The position numbers were made by a program, and so were the translations under genes. From positions 3,454,975 through 3,518,974 of the forward strand of contig NZ_FNSQ01000005.1 in assembly GCF_900105205.1 (NCBI RefSeq): a stretch of 64,000 nucleotides of DNA, read 5' to 3'. Position 1 is the first letter of the stretch. Every line of letters starts with the position of its first letter. Origin of the DNA: Microbacterium hydrocarbonoxydans (GTDB taxonomy: Bacteria; Actinomycetota; Actinomycetes; Actinomycetales; Microbacteriaceae). Below, piece by piece: positions 8,178 to 16,426 of the stretch. A model generated the notes under the pieces. The model made no database searches. It was not told the origin of the DNA and worked only from the letters and a program-made list of their open reading frames with translations.

Positions 8178-9038
8178 ATGACGATCACCGCCGCCGCAGA
8201 CGGCTCCGCCCTGGGCAACCCCGGCCCGAACGGCTGGGCCTGGTACATCGACGACGCGAACTGGGCGGCCGGCGGCTCCCCGCACGGAACGAACAACCAG
8301 GGTGAGCTCCGCGCCGTGCTCGAGCTGCTGCGGGCGACGGCGGGCATCTCCGAGAAGCTGCTGATCGAGTGCGACAGTCGCTACGTGATCGACTCGGTGA
8401 CGAAATGGATGCCGGGCTGGAAGCGCAAGGGCTGGCGCAAATCCGACGGCGGCCCGGTGCTCAACCGCGACCTGCTCGAGGGCATCGACGAGGCGATCCG
8501 AGGCCGTGATGTCGAGTTCTCGTGGGTCAAGGGCCACGCGGGGCACCCCCTCAATGAGGCGGCCGACGAGCGCGCGAACGCGGCGGCGAAGGCGTATCAG
8601 CAGAAGCAGGAGCCGCGCCGCGGTCCCGGCTTCACGATGGCCACGGATGCCGGGGCGGCCGCGGCCGCATCCGCTCCGATCGCCGCGGCCGCCGGTCGCG
8701 CCGGTGAAACTCCGGCATCCGACGACACCGCAGACCACACCGCGTCCGCAGACCACGCCACGTCCGCAGACCACGCCACGTCCGCAGACCACACCGCCAC
8801 CGACGATCACGCCGCCTGGGCCGAGGCTGTCGAGGCCGACGCCGCCCACGCCGGCTCGTCCCTCGCCGAGCCGCTCTGGGCCGAGGCCTCCGACCTGTTC
8901 GAGGGCCTCGACGATGAGCCGACCGCGACCCCGATCGAGCTGCGCATCATGCTGACCGGCGATGAGCACGCTCGCCTCGCCGACCGCGCCGACGCCCAGG
9001 GCATCCCACTCGAGGAAGCGCTCCGCCGCCTCATCTGA
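8178..9038 (+). CDS. rnhA: RNase HI-family protein with repetitive linker and C-terminal extension
   Basis: Residues 1-145 form an RNase HI domain that cleaves RNA in RNA-DNA hybrids: Asp8 in AAADGSALGNPGP, Glu in NNQGELRAV, Asp in IECDSRYVI and the C-terminal Asp in NEAADERAN are the expected acidic active-site residues, and WVKGHAGHPLNE is the handle-side motif. After this the protein carries an Ala-rich linker with repeats of SADHAT/TADHTA encoded by an 18-bp tandem repeat near 8728-8795. It ends in a roughly 50-residue ribbon-helix-helix-like tail (IELRIMLTGDEHARLADRADAQG). At 286 aa it is far longer than a standard RNase HI of about 155. Confidence 0.88.
   Translation: MTITAAADGSALGNPGPNGWAWYIDDANWAAGGSPHGTNNQGELRAVLELLRATAGISEKLLIECDSRYVIDSVTKWMPGWKRKGWRKSDGGPVLNRDLLEGIDEAIRGRDVEFSWVKGHAGHPLNEAADERANAAAKAYQQKQEPRRGPGFTMATDAGAAAAASAPIAAAAGRAGETPASDDTADHTASADHATSADHATSADHTATDDHAAWAEAVEADAAHAGSSLAEPLWAEASDLFEGLDDEPTATPIELRIMLTGDEHARLADRADAQGIPLEEALRRLI
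8728..8795. repeat. 18-bp in-frame tandem repeat inside the RNase H gene
   Basis: The unit TCCGCAGACCACGCCACG repeats at 8745, 8763 and 8781, with a diverged copy just upstream. It encodes SADHAT-type hexapeptides in the linker between the RNase H domain and the C-terminal tail. Because the unit is a multiple of three, copy-number change would alter linker length without breaking the frame. Confidence 0.85.
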
Positions 9039-9083
9039 CCCGAGCGACGCCATCTGGCCCGGAAGCACCCTCGAGCGACCGGG

Positions 9084-10271
9084 TCACTCCACTCGCTCCG
9101 GCCGCACGCCGAGGCCGACGAAGCGTCCGGTCACGCGGGCGAGCGCCGCATGGTCGCGGAGCATCCGCAGCGGCAACGGCACCGGAGCCCCCGGTTCGGT
9201 CGTCGACAGCAGCGGCCCCTGCAGCCCGCGCTGCACGGCCTGTGTCACCCGCACCGGCCAGGCGCGCCGCCGCTCCACCCGCCGCAGATCACGAGGGCGG
9301 GGCGCGCGCCTGCCGAGGATCGGGCCCAGGATCCGCGCGGTCGCCACTGCATCCTGAATGGCCAGGTTGATCCCGACGCCGCCCGCCGGCGACATCGCAT
9401 GAGCTGAGTCGCCGATGCAGAGCATCCCGTCCGTGTACCACCGGCGCAGTCGCTCCAGCCGCACGCGCAGGAGGTGCACGTCGTCGACCTCCAGTCCGGT
9501 CGCGGCCTCTCCCAGCCGAGGGGAGATCGATCGGATGCGCTCCTTCATCCGGGCGACGTCGTCATCGGACCCCGTCCACGATCCGGCCGGGATGACGTGC
9601 GCGATCTGGAAGAAATCCCCGCGGTCGATGGTGATGATCATCCCCGCCCCGGCCTGCACGAAGGGATAGGTCTCGGAGGCGGCCTTCGGCAGTCGGAACC
9701 AGAGCACGTCCATGGCTGCGGCGACACCGACGGGCATGAGCCCCGCAGACGCGCCGAGCACGGAGTCGCGACCCGAGGCATCGATCACGAGCGCAGCTCG
9801 GATCTCGACCACACCCTCGGGACCGGATCCGGTGACTCCGGCGATCCGGCGATCCTGGTCGCGAACGACCTCGTCGATCCGCGTCGAGCGGAGCAGATGG
9901 AACCCCGGATACCGCGCCGCGGCTGCCGCGAGCAGGTCGAGGAAGTCCCACTGCGGCATGAACGACATCACCCGGCGAGCGGTGGGCAAGCGGGAGAAGT
10001 CCGCGAGCGTGAGTTCCGCGCCGTGCCAGCTGAGCGTCACCCTGCTCATGTCGGAGTGGGGCGTGGCGAGGAACTCGTCGAGCAGCCCCAGCTCGGCGAG
10101 CAGTTGCTGGGTCGACGGATGGATCGTGTCGCCGCGGAAGTCGCGGAGGAAGTCGGCGTGCTTCTCGACCACCGTGACGTCGTGCCCCTGCCGGGCGAGC
10201 AGCAGACCGAGCATGAGGCCGGCGGGGCCGCCGCCGACGATGACGCAGGTGGTGTCGATTCGATTGTCCAT
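9084..10271 (-). CDS. FAD-dependent monooxygenase (PHBH/UbiH-like)
   Basis: The 395-aa enzyme has the three FAD motifs of the class A flavoprotein monooxygenases: GGGPAGLMLGLLLARQGHDVTVVEKH at residues 13-38 (dinucleotide fold), DASGRDS near residue 165 (DG-like motif), and CIGDSAHAMSPAGGVGINLAIQDA near residue 286 (GD motif). The segment RGDTIHPSTQQLL is typical of actinobacterial members. The substrate, probably an aromatic compound, is unknown. It is divergent from a TetR regulator whose start is within about 40 bp, so the two very likely form a regulator-target pair. Confidence 0.85.
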   Translation of the reverse strand: MDNRIDTTCVIVGGGPAGLMLGLLLARQGHDVTVVEKHADFLRDFRGDTIHPSTQQLLAELGLLDEFLATPHSDMSRVTLSWHGAELTLADFSRLPTARRVMSFMPQWDFLDLLAAAAARYPGFHLLRSTRIDEVVRDQDRRIAGVTGSGPEGVVEIRAALVIDASGRDSVLGASAGLMPVGVAAAMDVLWFRLPKAASETYPFVQAGAGMIITIDRGDFFQIAHVIPAGSWTGSDDDVARMKERIRSISPRLGEAATGLEVDDVHLLRVRLERLRRWYTDGMLCIGDSAHAMSPAGGVGINLAIQDAVATARILGPILGRRAPRPRDLRRVERRRAWPVRVTQAVQRGLQGPLLSTTEPGAPVPLPLRMLRDHAALARVTGRFVGLGVRPERVE

Positions 10272-10309
10272 GGGTAGAGCATCCGCCTGTGGAGTGCGAC
10301 GATACGACA

Positions 10310-10867
10310 GTGGTCAATAAACGATCGGGGCGTCCGCGCGGCGATTCGACAGCGCGACAGAGGCTCCTGGCCGCCGCGCAGACGCATGCGGAACAGGGTG
10401 ATCTCGCCGCGCTCTCATCGCGGGCGCTGGCTGCGGAGGTCGGCGTCAGCCACACACTGGTCAATTATCATTTCGGCTCCCGCGAAGCCTTGGTGGCGGC
10501 CACGATCGCGCTGCACGCGGCGCCGCACGACGTGATCGCGCTGTCGCGCGACGATCGGGGGCGCATCGATGTCGACCGGCTCGCGCACGGCATCCTCGCG
10601 GTATGGGAGCATCCCGAACACGGCGACCGACTTGCAGCCCTCGCCCGGCGGCTCGCGTCGGCGTCCGCGGAGGCGTCCACGATCGGCGACTATATCGAGA
10701 CCTCGGTCTACGAACCGCTGGTCGACGATCTCGGCCGCGCGCACGCCCGACGGATGGCCACCGCCATCATCGGGTTCGTGTTCGGCCGGTACGTCATCGC
10801 ACTGCCGATCTTCGCCCGCCTCTCACGGGAGGAGGCCGGTCGGCTGCTCGCCTCGATGCTGCGCTGA
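10310..10867 (+). CDS. TetR-family transcriptional regulator
   Basis: The 185-aa regulator begins at GTG 10310; a longer start at GTG 10289 would add seven residues. Residues 5-55 form the TetR helix-turn-helix: RGDSTARQRLLAAAQTH, then LSSRALAAEVGVSHTLVNYHFGSREALV, with the usual YHFGS recognition end. The C-terminal ligand-binding region is helical and ends in RLLASMLR. The very short gap to the divergent FAD monooxygenase implies a shared operator, so it most likely represses that gene in response to the enzyme's substrate. The ligand is unknown. Confidence 0.85.
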   Translation: MVNKRSGRPRGDSTARQRLLAAAQTHAEQGDLAALSSRALAAEVGVSHTLVNYHFGSREALVAATIALHAAPHDVIALSRDDRGRIDVDRLAHGILAVWEHPEHGDRLAALARRLASASAEASTIGDYIETSVYEPLVDDLGRAHARRMATAIIGFVFGRYVIALPIFARLSREEAGRLLASMLR

Positions 10868-10888
10868 GTAGCCGCGTACACTCGCACC

Positions 10889-11299
10889 ATGTCGACCGTC
10901 CCCCGCACCATCGGCCGGATCTTCCTCGGATCCGCCCTCGTCTTCGCCGGCGTCTCGCACCTGACATTCGCCCGCGAAGAGTTCCAGGCACAGGTGCCGG
11001 ACTTCGTCCCCCTCGACCCGGATGTCACCGTGCTCGCGTCTGGCGTCGTCGAGATCGGCCTCGGCGCCGCGCTGCTGGTCGCCCGCAAGCGCCGCGGACT
11101 CGTCGGCATCATCGCCGCCCTGTTCTTCGTCGCGGTCTTCCCCGGCAACATCGCGCAGTGGGTCGAGCACCGTGACGCCTTCGGCCTCGACACGGACATG
11201 AAGCGCTTCGTCCGGCTGTTCTTCCAGCCGGTGCTCATCGCCCTGGCGCTCTGGTCGACGCGTTCTCCGCGCCGCCAGCCGGGCGCTGCCGACTCGTGA
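10889..11299 (+). CDS. DoxX-family small membrane protein
   Basis: The 136-aa product has four predicted membrane helices: near residues 7-27 (IGRIFLGSALVFAGVSHL), 48-68, 74-94 (GIIAALFFVAVFPGNI) and 108-126. The GVSHLTF and FPGNIAQW motifs are those of the actinobacterial DoxX-like family of unknown redox-linked function. It follows the TetR gene by 21 bp on the same strand and may be part of that unit. A repeat element with a strong hairpin lies directly downstream. Confidence 0.8.
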   Translation: MSTVPRTIGRIFLGSALVFAGVSHLTFAREEFQAQVPDFVPLDPDVTVLASGVVEIGLGAALLVARKRRGLVGIIAALFFVAVFPGNIAQWVEHRDAFGLDTDMKRFVRLFFQPVLIALALWSTRSPRRQPGAADS

Positions 11300-11310
11300 C
11301 AGGGGGCGCT

Positions 11311-11398
11311 CGTTCACGACTCAGCATGAACGCGCGCAAGACAGCAGAAGAGGAGGCGGTTCTCGCGAGAACCGCCTCCTCATGCTGAGTTGTGAACG
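11311..11398. repeat. Interspersed inverted-repeat element (copy 2) enclosing a perfect 30-bp palindrome
   Basis: Arms CGTTCACGACTCAGCATG (11311-11328) and CATGCTGAGTTGTGAACG (11381-11398) match copy 1 at 2963-3062. The interior differs: positions 11351-11380 are a perfect 30-bp palindrome starting AGGAGGCGGTTCTCG. It lies between convergent DoxX and SRPBCC genes and its right edge abuts the SRPBCC stop codon, so it very probably also works as a bidirectional terminator. Confidence 0.8.
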
Positions 11399-12376
11399 TC
11401 AGACCGCGAGCAGTTCCCGCTCGAGGCGTGCATACGAGGTCTCCATGCCGTCGGCCATGCCGGTGGCGAGGATCATGTCGCGCGTCTCCTTGTCGGGATA
11501 CTCGATGTGGAGGGTGATGAGCGTCGCCCCGTCCTCCTCGTAGAGGTTCAGATCGTTGAGCGTCTCGACCGGCATCCCGATCATCCGCTCGGTCTGCACC
11601 GACCGGCGGGGTGCGTCGATCAGCAGCGCCTCCCCTTCGAAGCCGAACGGCTGCCCCTCGGTCTCGCCCACTGGCGCCCAGGAGGTGCGGTAGGTCTGCC
11701 CCACCTCGGTCGCGACGACGCACTCCGTCATCTCCCAGCCGTCGGGTCCGAGCAGCCACTGCTTCATCAGCTCCGGGTCGTTGTGCGCCCGCCAGACCAG
11801 TTCGCGCGGTCCCTCGACCAGACGCGTGATGCGCACATGGGTGTCGTCGAGCAGTTCGACCCTGGTGCCCTTGCCCTGCGCGTAGTCGCGCAGGTCCTGC
11901 AGCACGGCATCGAGCTGGCTCATCGCGAGCTTCAGGCCCTCGATCTGGCCCATCGACACGACCTGCTCGATCGCCTCGACCGAGTCGAAGTGGCTGGTGG
12001 TGACCATGCGGGTGCCGCCGGCGGTCGACTCGAAGGCGAACGACATCCGCTGCGCGGGGAAGCCCTCGAGCGGCGCACCGTTCTCGTCGACGAATGAGTC
12101 GAGCACTTCGAAGGCGTGCGGTGCGTCGATGGAGAGGAACTCCCACGACCCCGACGACCGCTCACCTCGAGGTCCGTTCATCGTGTAGACCGCGCGGCCT
12201 CCGACGGTGTGGTCCCAGGCGGTGAAGGTCGCCGGCCATCCGGGAGGGCCCCAGAACCGCTCGAGCTGACGCGGATCGCTGTAAGCGGCCCAGACGCGCT
12301 CGATCGGCGCCGCGAAATCAGCGACGACCGTCATGGTGAGGTTGTCGGCATCGGTGGTGACATCCGTGACGGGCAT
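11399..12376 (-). CDS. Two-domain SRPBCC (AHSA1-like) protein
   Basis: The 325-aa protein starts at ATG 12376 behind GAAGGAGA and consists of two tandem START-like SRPBCC domains. Domain 1 (about residues 10-150) opens with VVADFAAPIERVWAAYSDPRQLERFWGPPGWP. Domain 2 (about 165-320) opens with ITRLVEGPRELVWRAHNDPELMKQWLLGPDGW. These AHSA1-type folds bind hydrophobic ligands or act in stress responses; the exact role is unknown. It follows the ArsR gene with no spacing, the common ArsR-SRPBCC pairing in actinomycetes, and is presumably under its control. Confidence 0.85.
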   Translation of the reverse strand: MPVTDVTTDADNLTMTVVADFAAPIERVWAAYSDPRQLERFWGPPGWPATFTAWDHTVGGRAVYTMNGPRGERSSGSWEFLSIDAPHAFEVLDSFVDENGAPLEGFPAQRMSFAFESTAGGTRMVTTSHFDSVEAIEQVVSMGQIEGLKLAMSQLDAVLQDLRDYAQGKGTRVELLDDTHVRITRLVEGPRELVWRAHNDPELMKQWLLGPDGWEMTECVVATEVGQTYRTSWAPVGETEGQPFGFEGEALLIDAPRRSVQTERMIGMPVETLNDLNLYEEDGATLITLHIEYPDKETRDMILATGMADGMETSYARLERELLAV

Positions 12377-12377
12377 G

Positions 12378-12773
12378 TCAGTCTCCTTCTTCGGTTCGTG
12401 AATCATCGGTGGTGTCGGGGGTATCGGTACGACGAGTCGGCGTCTCGGCCAGCAGGTCGTCGAGTCGGGCGATGCGCGACCGCCACAGCTCTTCGTATCG
12501 GGCGAGAAGCGCCCTGGCGCGGGCGATCATCTCGGGGTTCGCGCGGACGAGCCGCTCGCGTCCCTCGGCGCGCTTGACGATGAGGCTCGCGGCCTCGAGC
12601 ACGGCGACGTGCTTCTGCACCGCAGCGAACGACATCTCGTATTCGGAGGCGAGGGTCGAGACGGACTGCTCCCGCTCGATCGTCCGGCGCAGGATGTCGC
12701 GCCGGGTCGACGTCGCCAATGCGTGGAACACACGGTCGACCTCCGCTTCGCTCAGTTCTCGTTGTGCAACCAT
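12378..12773 (-). CDS. ArsR-family regulator of the SRPBCC gene
   Basis: The 131-aa winged-helix protein has DRVFHALATSTRRDILRRTI at residues 13-32 and the recognition region LASEYEMSFAAVQKHVAVLEAASLI, a typical ArsR-type core without the metal-binding Cys or His clusters of SmtB/ArsR sensors. Members next to SRPBCC genes usually sense organic signals or act as constitutive repressors. Its ATG sits inside a CAACCA-TT-TGGTTG palindrome, suggesting autorepression. The acidic Thr/Asp-rich C-terminal 20 residues look disordered. Confidence 0.85.
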   Translation of the reverse strand: MVAQRELSEAEVDRVFHALATSTRRDILRRTIEREQSVSTLASEYEMSFAAVQKHVAVLEAASLIVKRAEGRERLVRANPEMIARARALLARYEELWRSRIARLDDLLAETPTRRTDTPDTTDDSRTEEGD

Positions 12774-12782
12774 TTGGTTGTA
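12765..12782. promoter_or_regulatory. Probable ArsR operator overlapping the start codon
   Basis: TGCAACCATTTGGTTGTA is an inverted repeat (CAACCA / TGGTTG, with flanking TG and TA). It covers the ATG of the ArsR gene, whose complement CAT is at 12771-12773. Binding here would block transcription or translation of the arsR-SRPBCC unit. Supported by symmetry and position only. Confidence 0.55.
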
Positions 12783-12836
12783 CGTTACGCGCGAGCGAGG
12801 CGGAGGTCAAGGGGTGGTTGTGAGTTACGTCTTTAG

Positions 12837-12888
12837 ATCGGACTAACCGCTTTACATCGGATTACCCGCCGCTCGATCGGACTTAGTC
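12837..12888. repeat. Three iteron-like direct repeats with 19-20 bp period
   Basis: ATCGGACTAACC (12837), ATCGGATTACCC (12856) and ATCGGACTTAGT (12876) are three related 12-mers spaced 19 and 20 bp apart, placing them on the same helix face. They lie in a 519-bp gap (12774-13292) that otherwise holds no credible gene, only this block and a 132-bp copy of the interspersed element further right. They could be regulator sites, but no adjacent gene is clearly the target. Confidence 0.5.
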
Positions 12889-13110
12889 CGGGCTAAAGCA
12901 AGTGTCGGGAGATTGACAGCGGTGTGCGGCGCTGATCCTGCGGGCAAGCCACAACGCGTGACGAACCTGACGCTCCGCCCTCGGGATGGCAATGCAGCCA
13001 GCTGAGGTCACGCAGACGAGTCAGATCTTCAGACTGGCCCATGAGCGACGACGGTTTGACGAGTGAACCTCTAGACCTCGATTACGGGTGCTTTCTTGCT
13101 GACAGAGCCT

Positions 13111-13242
13111 GCGCCGAAACCCACACATCACCTGTTTCGGTGCCCTACGGTTTCGGCAGGGGGTTACGGCGGAGCGAGGCACGGCGTGTCGCGCTTCCCA
13201 CCAGCACCGAGGATCCCCGGCCGCAAACGATCGTTTTCGGCA
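13111..13242 (+). repeat. AAACGATCGTTT element, copy A (longer, 132 bp)
   Basis: This copy starts with GCGCCGAAAC and ends with CCGCAAACGATCGTTTTCGG plus CA, matching the ends of the 97-98-bp family seen at 15476, 16248, 17011, 22626 and 28181, but its interior is about 34 bp longer and carries an extra GGTTTCGGCAGG at 13149. It lies 50 bp beyond the stop of the MerR gene. It marks the left edge of the region in which these elements separate gene modules. Confidence 0.7.
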
Positions 13243-13292
13243 GACCGATCGACTATGGGCCGAGGCCTCCAACGCGGTGCATCCGTCTCTCT

Positions 13293-13697
13293 TTAGAGCT
13301 GACCGAGCAGTTGCACGAACTCGTCGGCCATGGCGAGCTGCTCCGTGAGTTTCTGGCGACGCTGGTCGGCGCCGTCGCGGATGTCATCGATCCGGGCGCG
13401 CAACGCCACGTCGCTCGGGTCGACGGTGAGGGCGTCGACGACGTCGAGGAGTTCGCGCATCTCGTCGAGGGTGTATCCCAACGGTTTCATTCTGCGGATG
13501 ATGAGGATGCGATCGACATCTTTCTCGGTGTAAAGCCGGAACCCGCCCTCCGTGCGCGCGGACGGCTGCACGAGCCCCACGTCGTCCCAGTGTCGAAGCG
13601 AGCGGAACGAGAGCGCCGTGCGCTCGGCCACTTCGCCGATCCGCATCGTCTCGACGGTCCTGTGTTCGTCTTCCACTGATTTCCCCACAACACTCAC
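13293..13697 (-). CDS. MerR-family transcriptional regulator
   Basis: The 134-aa protein (or 117 if MRIGEVAERT at residue 18 is the true start) has the MerR DNA-binding domain with RIGEVAERTALSFRSLRHWDDVGLV and an EGGFRLYTEKDVDRILII wing, followed by a coiled dimerisation helix with few Cys residues, so it is not an obvious metal sensor. It is divergent from the SulP transporter at 13839 across 141 bp, the usual layout for a MerR activator and its target. The effector is unknown. Confidence 0.85.
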   Translation of the reverse strand: MSVVGKSVEDEHRTVETMRIGEVAERTALSFRSLRHWDDVGLVQPSARTEGGFRLYTEKDVDRILIIRRMKPLGYTLDEMRELLDVVDALTVDPSDVALRARIDDIRDGADQRRQKLTEQLAMADEFVQLLGQL

Positions 13698-13838
13698 GTT
13701 ACGTTAGAGTCTAGATCGGCGCGGCTCTCGCGCCCGCTCCCCTTATCTTTCCGTGTCGGCCTGACCGACGCCTGCGCACCGCTGCGCTCCCATTCGTTTC
13801 CCGCGCTCTCACGAGAGAGCCCAGCACCCGGAGGGCAC

Positions 13839-15356
13839 ATGACTGCCGTCACCCCCACCCGCGACTCCGCGTCGCGTTACCGCATCGAACCCACCGTCAT
13901 GCAGGCGCTGCGCAGCCCGCGCCTTTTGACCCGTGAAGTCCTCGCGGGCCTCGTCGTCGCCCTTGCCCTGATCCCGGAGGCGATCGCGTTCTCGATCATC
14001 GCGGGCGTCGACCCCCGAGTCGGCCTGTTCTCGTCCTTCATCATGGCCGTCGCGATCGCGTTCCTCGGCGGACGCCCTGCCATGATCACCGCGGCCACCG
14101 GAGCAATCGCGCTCGTCATCGCGCCCGTCGCTCGTGAGTACGGCATGGACTACTTCATCGCCACGGTCCTGCTCGGTGGACTCATCCAGATCGTCCTCGC
14201 GTTGCTCGGGGTCGCCAAGCTGATGCGGTTCATCCCGCGCTCGGTGATGGTCGGGTTCGTGAACGCTCTGGCGATCTTGATCTTCACTTCGCAGTTTCCG
14301 CAGCTCATCGGCGTTCCCTGGCTGGTCTACCCGCTCGTCGCGGTCGGCCTGCTGGTGATGTATCTCATGCCGCGGATCACGAAGGTGATCCCGGCGCCAC
14401 TCGTCGCGATCGTGCTGCTCACCGCGGCAGTCGTGGTCTTCGCGTGGAACGTGCCGAACGTGGGCGATCAGGGAGAACTTCCCGAGAGCTTGCCGGCGCT
14501 GTTCATTCCGAATGTGCCGCTCACCTTCGAGACGCTGCAGATCATCGCTCCCTACGCGCTGGCTATGGCCGTGGTCGGCCTGCTCGAGTCGCTCATGACC
14601 GCGAAGCTCGTTGACGACATCACCGACACCCACTCCCGCAAGACCCGCGAGGCACTTGGACAGGGCGCCGCGAACGTTCTCTCCGGCGCGTTCGGCGGCA
14701 TGGGTGGCTGCGCGATGATCGGCCAGACCATGATCAACGTCAAAGCCTCCGGCGCACGCACCCGGATCTCGACCTTCCTCGCCGGCGTCTTCCTGCTGGT
14801 CCTCGTGCTCGCGCTCGGCGACGTGGTGGCGATCATTCCCATGGCAGCGCTCGTCGCCGTCATGATCCTCGTCTCGATTGCGACTTTCGACTGGCACAGC
14901 ATCCGCCTGAGCACGCTCAAGCGCATGCCGAAGAGCGAGACCGCCGTCATGCTCATCACCGTCATCGCCACCGTCTGGACCCACAACCTCGCCGTTGGCG
15001 TCATCCTCGGAGTCGTGGCCGCGATGATCATGTTCGCCCGACGCGTCGCACACTTCGTCAGCGTCACCCGCACCCTCAGTGACGACGGCGACACAGCGCA
15101 TTACGCCGTCGATGGAGAACTCTTCTTCGCCTCCAGCAACGACCTCACCACCCAGTTCGAGTACGGCGACGACCCCGACACGGTAGTCATCGACATGAGT
15201 CACTCCCACGTCTGGGACGCTTCCACCGTGGCCGCCCTCGACGCCATCGTCACCAAGTACGAAAACCACGGGAAGACCGTCACCATCCAAGGCCTGAACG
15301 ACACCGCAGCAGCGTTCCACGGCCGCCTCACCGGAAACCTCGGCGCCGGGCACTGA
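13839..15356 (+). CDS. SulP-family anion transporter with STAS domain
   Basis: The 505-aa membrane protein has about 11-12 hydrophobic segments in the SLC26/SulP fold: [32 protein letters not shown] near residues 34-65, a [16 protein letters not shown] region, and [18 protein letters not shown] near residue 290. A C-terminal STAS domain (about residues 405-505) includes [20 protein letters not shown]. SulP proteins carry sulfate, bicarbonate or other anions by Na- or H-coupled transport; the substrate cannot be read from sequence. It is probably controlled by the divergent MerR regulator and is followed by a strong terminator. Confidence 0.88.
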   Translation: MTAVTPTRDSASRYRIEPTVMQALRSPRLLTREVLAGLVVALALIPEAIAFSIIAGVDPRVGLFSSFIMAVAIAFLGGRPAMITAATGAIALVIAPVAREYGMDYFIATVLLGGLIQIVLALLGVAKLMRFIPRSVMVGFVNALAILIFTSQFPQLIGVPWLVYPLVAVGLLVMYLMPRITKVIPAPLVAIVLLTAAVVVFAWNVPNVGDQGELPESLPALFIPNVPLTFETLQIIAPYALAMAVVGLLESLMTAKLVDDITDTHSRKTREALGQGAANVLSGAFGGMGGCAMIGQTMINVKASGARTRISTFLAGVFLLVLVLALGDVVAIIPMAALVAVMILVSIATFDWHSIRLSTLKRMPKSETAVMLITVIATVWTHNLAVGVILGVVAAMIMFARRVAHFVSVTRTLSDDGDTAHYAVDGELFFASSNDLTTQFEYGDDPDTVVIDMSHSHVWDASTVAALDAIVTKYENHGKTVTIQGLNDTAAAFHGRLTGNLGAGH

Positions 15357-15372
15357 GTCACGATTCACGCAA

Positions 15373-15405
15373 GAAGAAGGGGCGGCCTCGGGTCGCCCCT
15401 TCTTC
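15373..15405 (+). terminator. Rho-independent terminator after SulP
   Basis: A 12-bp stem, GAAGAAGGGGCG (15373) pairing with CGCCCCTTCTTC (to 15405) around a 9-base loop, starts 16 bp after the SulP stop and ends in a T-rich arm. Strong and well placed to stop transcription of sulP. Confidence 0.8.
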
Positions 15406-15475
15406 GTCATCCACCGACGCCGCCGCTCCTCGACCCTCAAGCTCGGCATCGAGCGCGAGGCTCGGCCCTCCAGCG

Positions 15476-15573
15476 CGCCGAAATAGTCTGCCGAAACCGG
15501 CTTCCGGTGCACGTTTGCGGCACCCCTCGCAGAGCAGAATACGAAATCACGCCGTAAACGATCGTTTTCGGCA
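15476..15573 (+). repeat. 98-bp AAACGATCGTTT element, copy B
   Basis: Copy B aligns without gaps to copy D (17011-17108) at 71 of 98 positions. Its ends are the inverted pair GCCGAAA / TTTTCGGC, it repeats TGCCGAAAC at position 14 of the element, and it finishes with CGCCGTAAACGATCGTTTTC, GGCA. It separates the SulP terminator from the hypothetical gene at 15630 (56 bp). Confidence 0.85.
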
Positions 15574-15629
15574 CTCCACAACTACGGAGTATGCCCTTCG
15601 TCAGATGAGACCCACCGTAGGCTCAGAGG

Positions 15630-16211
15630 ATGAGCACGGGTCAGGTGTTGCGCATCCCGTTCGAGTCGAAGGGGTTTGCAGGCGTCGTCACTGTAGACAC
15701 GGTGACGAGCACGAACATTTCGCAGACTGGGCTGAACGCCCTTCTGAACGATGTGCCACACGAACGGCTCATCGGCTACCCGATCATGACGGCAACCGTT
15801 GAGCATGCCGGCTCCGGCTACAACGCTGTGTTCGCCTGGGTTCAGTTCGTGGAGATGACCCCCGCAGATGAATCGCCCTCGACAGCGTTCTTGGACAATA
15901 TGCCGAGCCTGAACCAGCAGGGTCCTTTCAGTTCGCTTGGGTTTCTGCCGACGCTGTTTGACGCCCCCGCGAATCCCAACGCGCCAGACCTTCAATGGCG
16001 CGCCCATTCATATCTTGTCCGGTTCTCTGTTTACGAACCGCGAGTGATCACGCCGATTGCAGCGTTCCAATGGGGGTACGACCTATGCGCGGGAAAGCCC
16101 AGCGTCGTACATGCGACCCCTCTTCCCTGGCAAGACATGCTGCGCTGGACGAGCTCGCTGCCTGACTCGTTAGGCGGTTGGGACGTTAACGTAGCTCCCG
16201 ACGCTGACTAG
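15630..16211 (+). CDS. Hypothetical protein between elements B and C
   Basis: The 193-aa protein has no signal peptide, membrane helix or recognised domain. Visible features are a predicted beta-rich N-terminal half (VLRIPFESKGFAGVVTVDTV, IMTATVEHAGSGYNAVFAWVQFVEM) and a Trp-containing C-terminal part. Codon use is less GC-biased than in neighbouring genes (AACATT, TCATAT and similar codons), which suggests separate origin. The gene lies alone, bounded 56 bp upstream by element B and 36 bp downstream by element C, as a single-gene cassette-like unit. Function unknown. Confidence 0.65.
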   Translation: MSTGQVLRIPFESKGFAGVVTVDTVTSTNISQTGLNALLNDVPHERLIGYPIMTATVEHAGSGYNAVFAWVQFVEMTPADESPSTAFLDNMPSLNQQGPFSSLGFLPTLFDAPANPNAPDLQWRAHSYLVRFSVYEPRVITPIAAFQWGYDLCAGKPSVVHATPLPWQDMLRWTSSLPDSLGGWDVNVAPDAD

Positions 16212-16247
16212 TGGCGAGCTCCTAGCGTCGCTGTCACCCGCACGCTC

Positions 16248-16345
16248 AGCCGAAAACCTCTGCCGCTTGGTGGTTACGCCGCGCGTTTTCGGCAGGCCTT
16301 CCGTTGCACACGCCAGGATCGCGCCGTAAACGATCGATTTCGGCT
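16248..16345 (+). repeat. 98-bp AAACGATCGTTT element, copy C
   Basis: Copy C begins AGCCGAAAAC and ends GATTTCGGCT, so its terminal nucleotides A and T also pair, extending the inverted ends. It aligns gap-free in length with copies B and D and retains CGCCGTAAACGATCGATTTC near its end, one base off the family core. It lies 36 bp after the stop of one hypothetical gene and 81 bp before the next. Confidence 0.8.
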
Positions 16346-16426
16346 GCGATCGCGGCTATTCTCCGGGGGATCCCGTTGAACCACATCTCCGACATTTCTC
16401 GAGCTTCGGAGTGAGAGAGTGAGAGC

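Noticed and set aside
12774..13292. Coding frames in the gap between the ArsR and MerR genes
   Set aside because: All frames there are short, lack ribosome sites and have no recognisable product; only repeats are visible.
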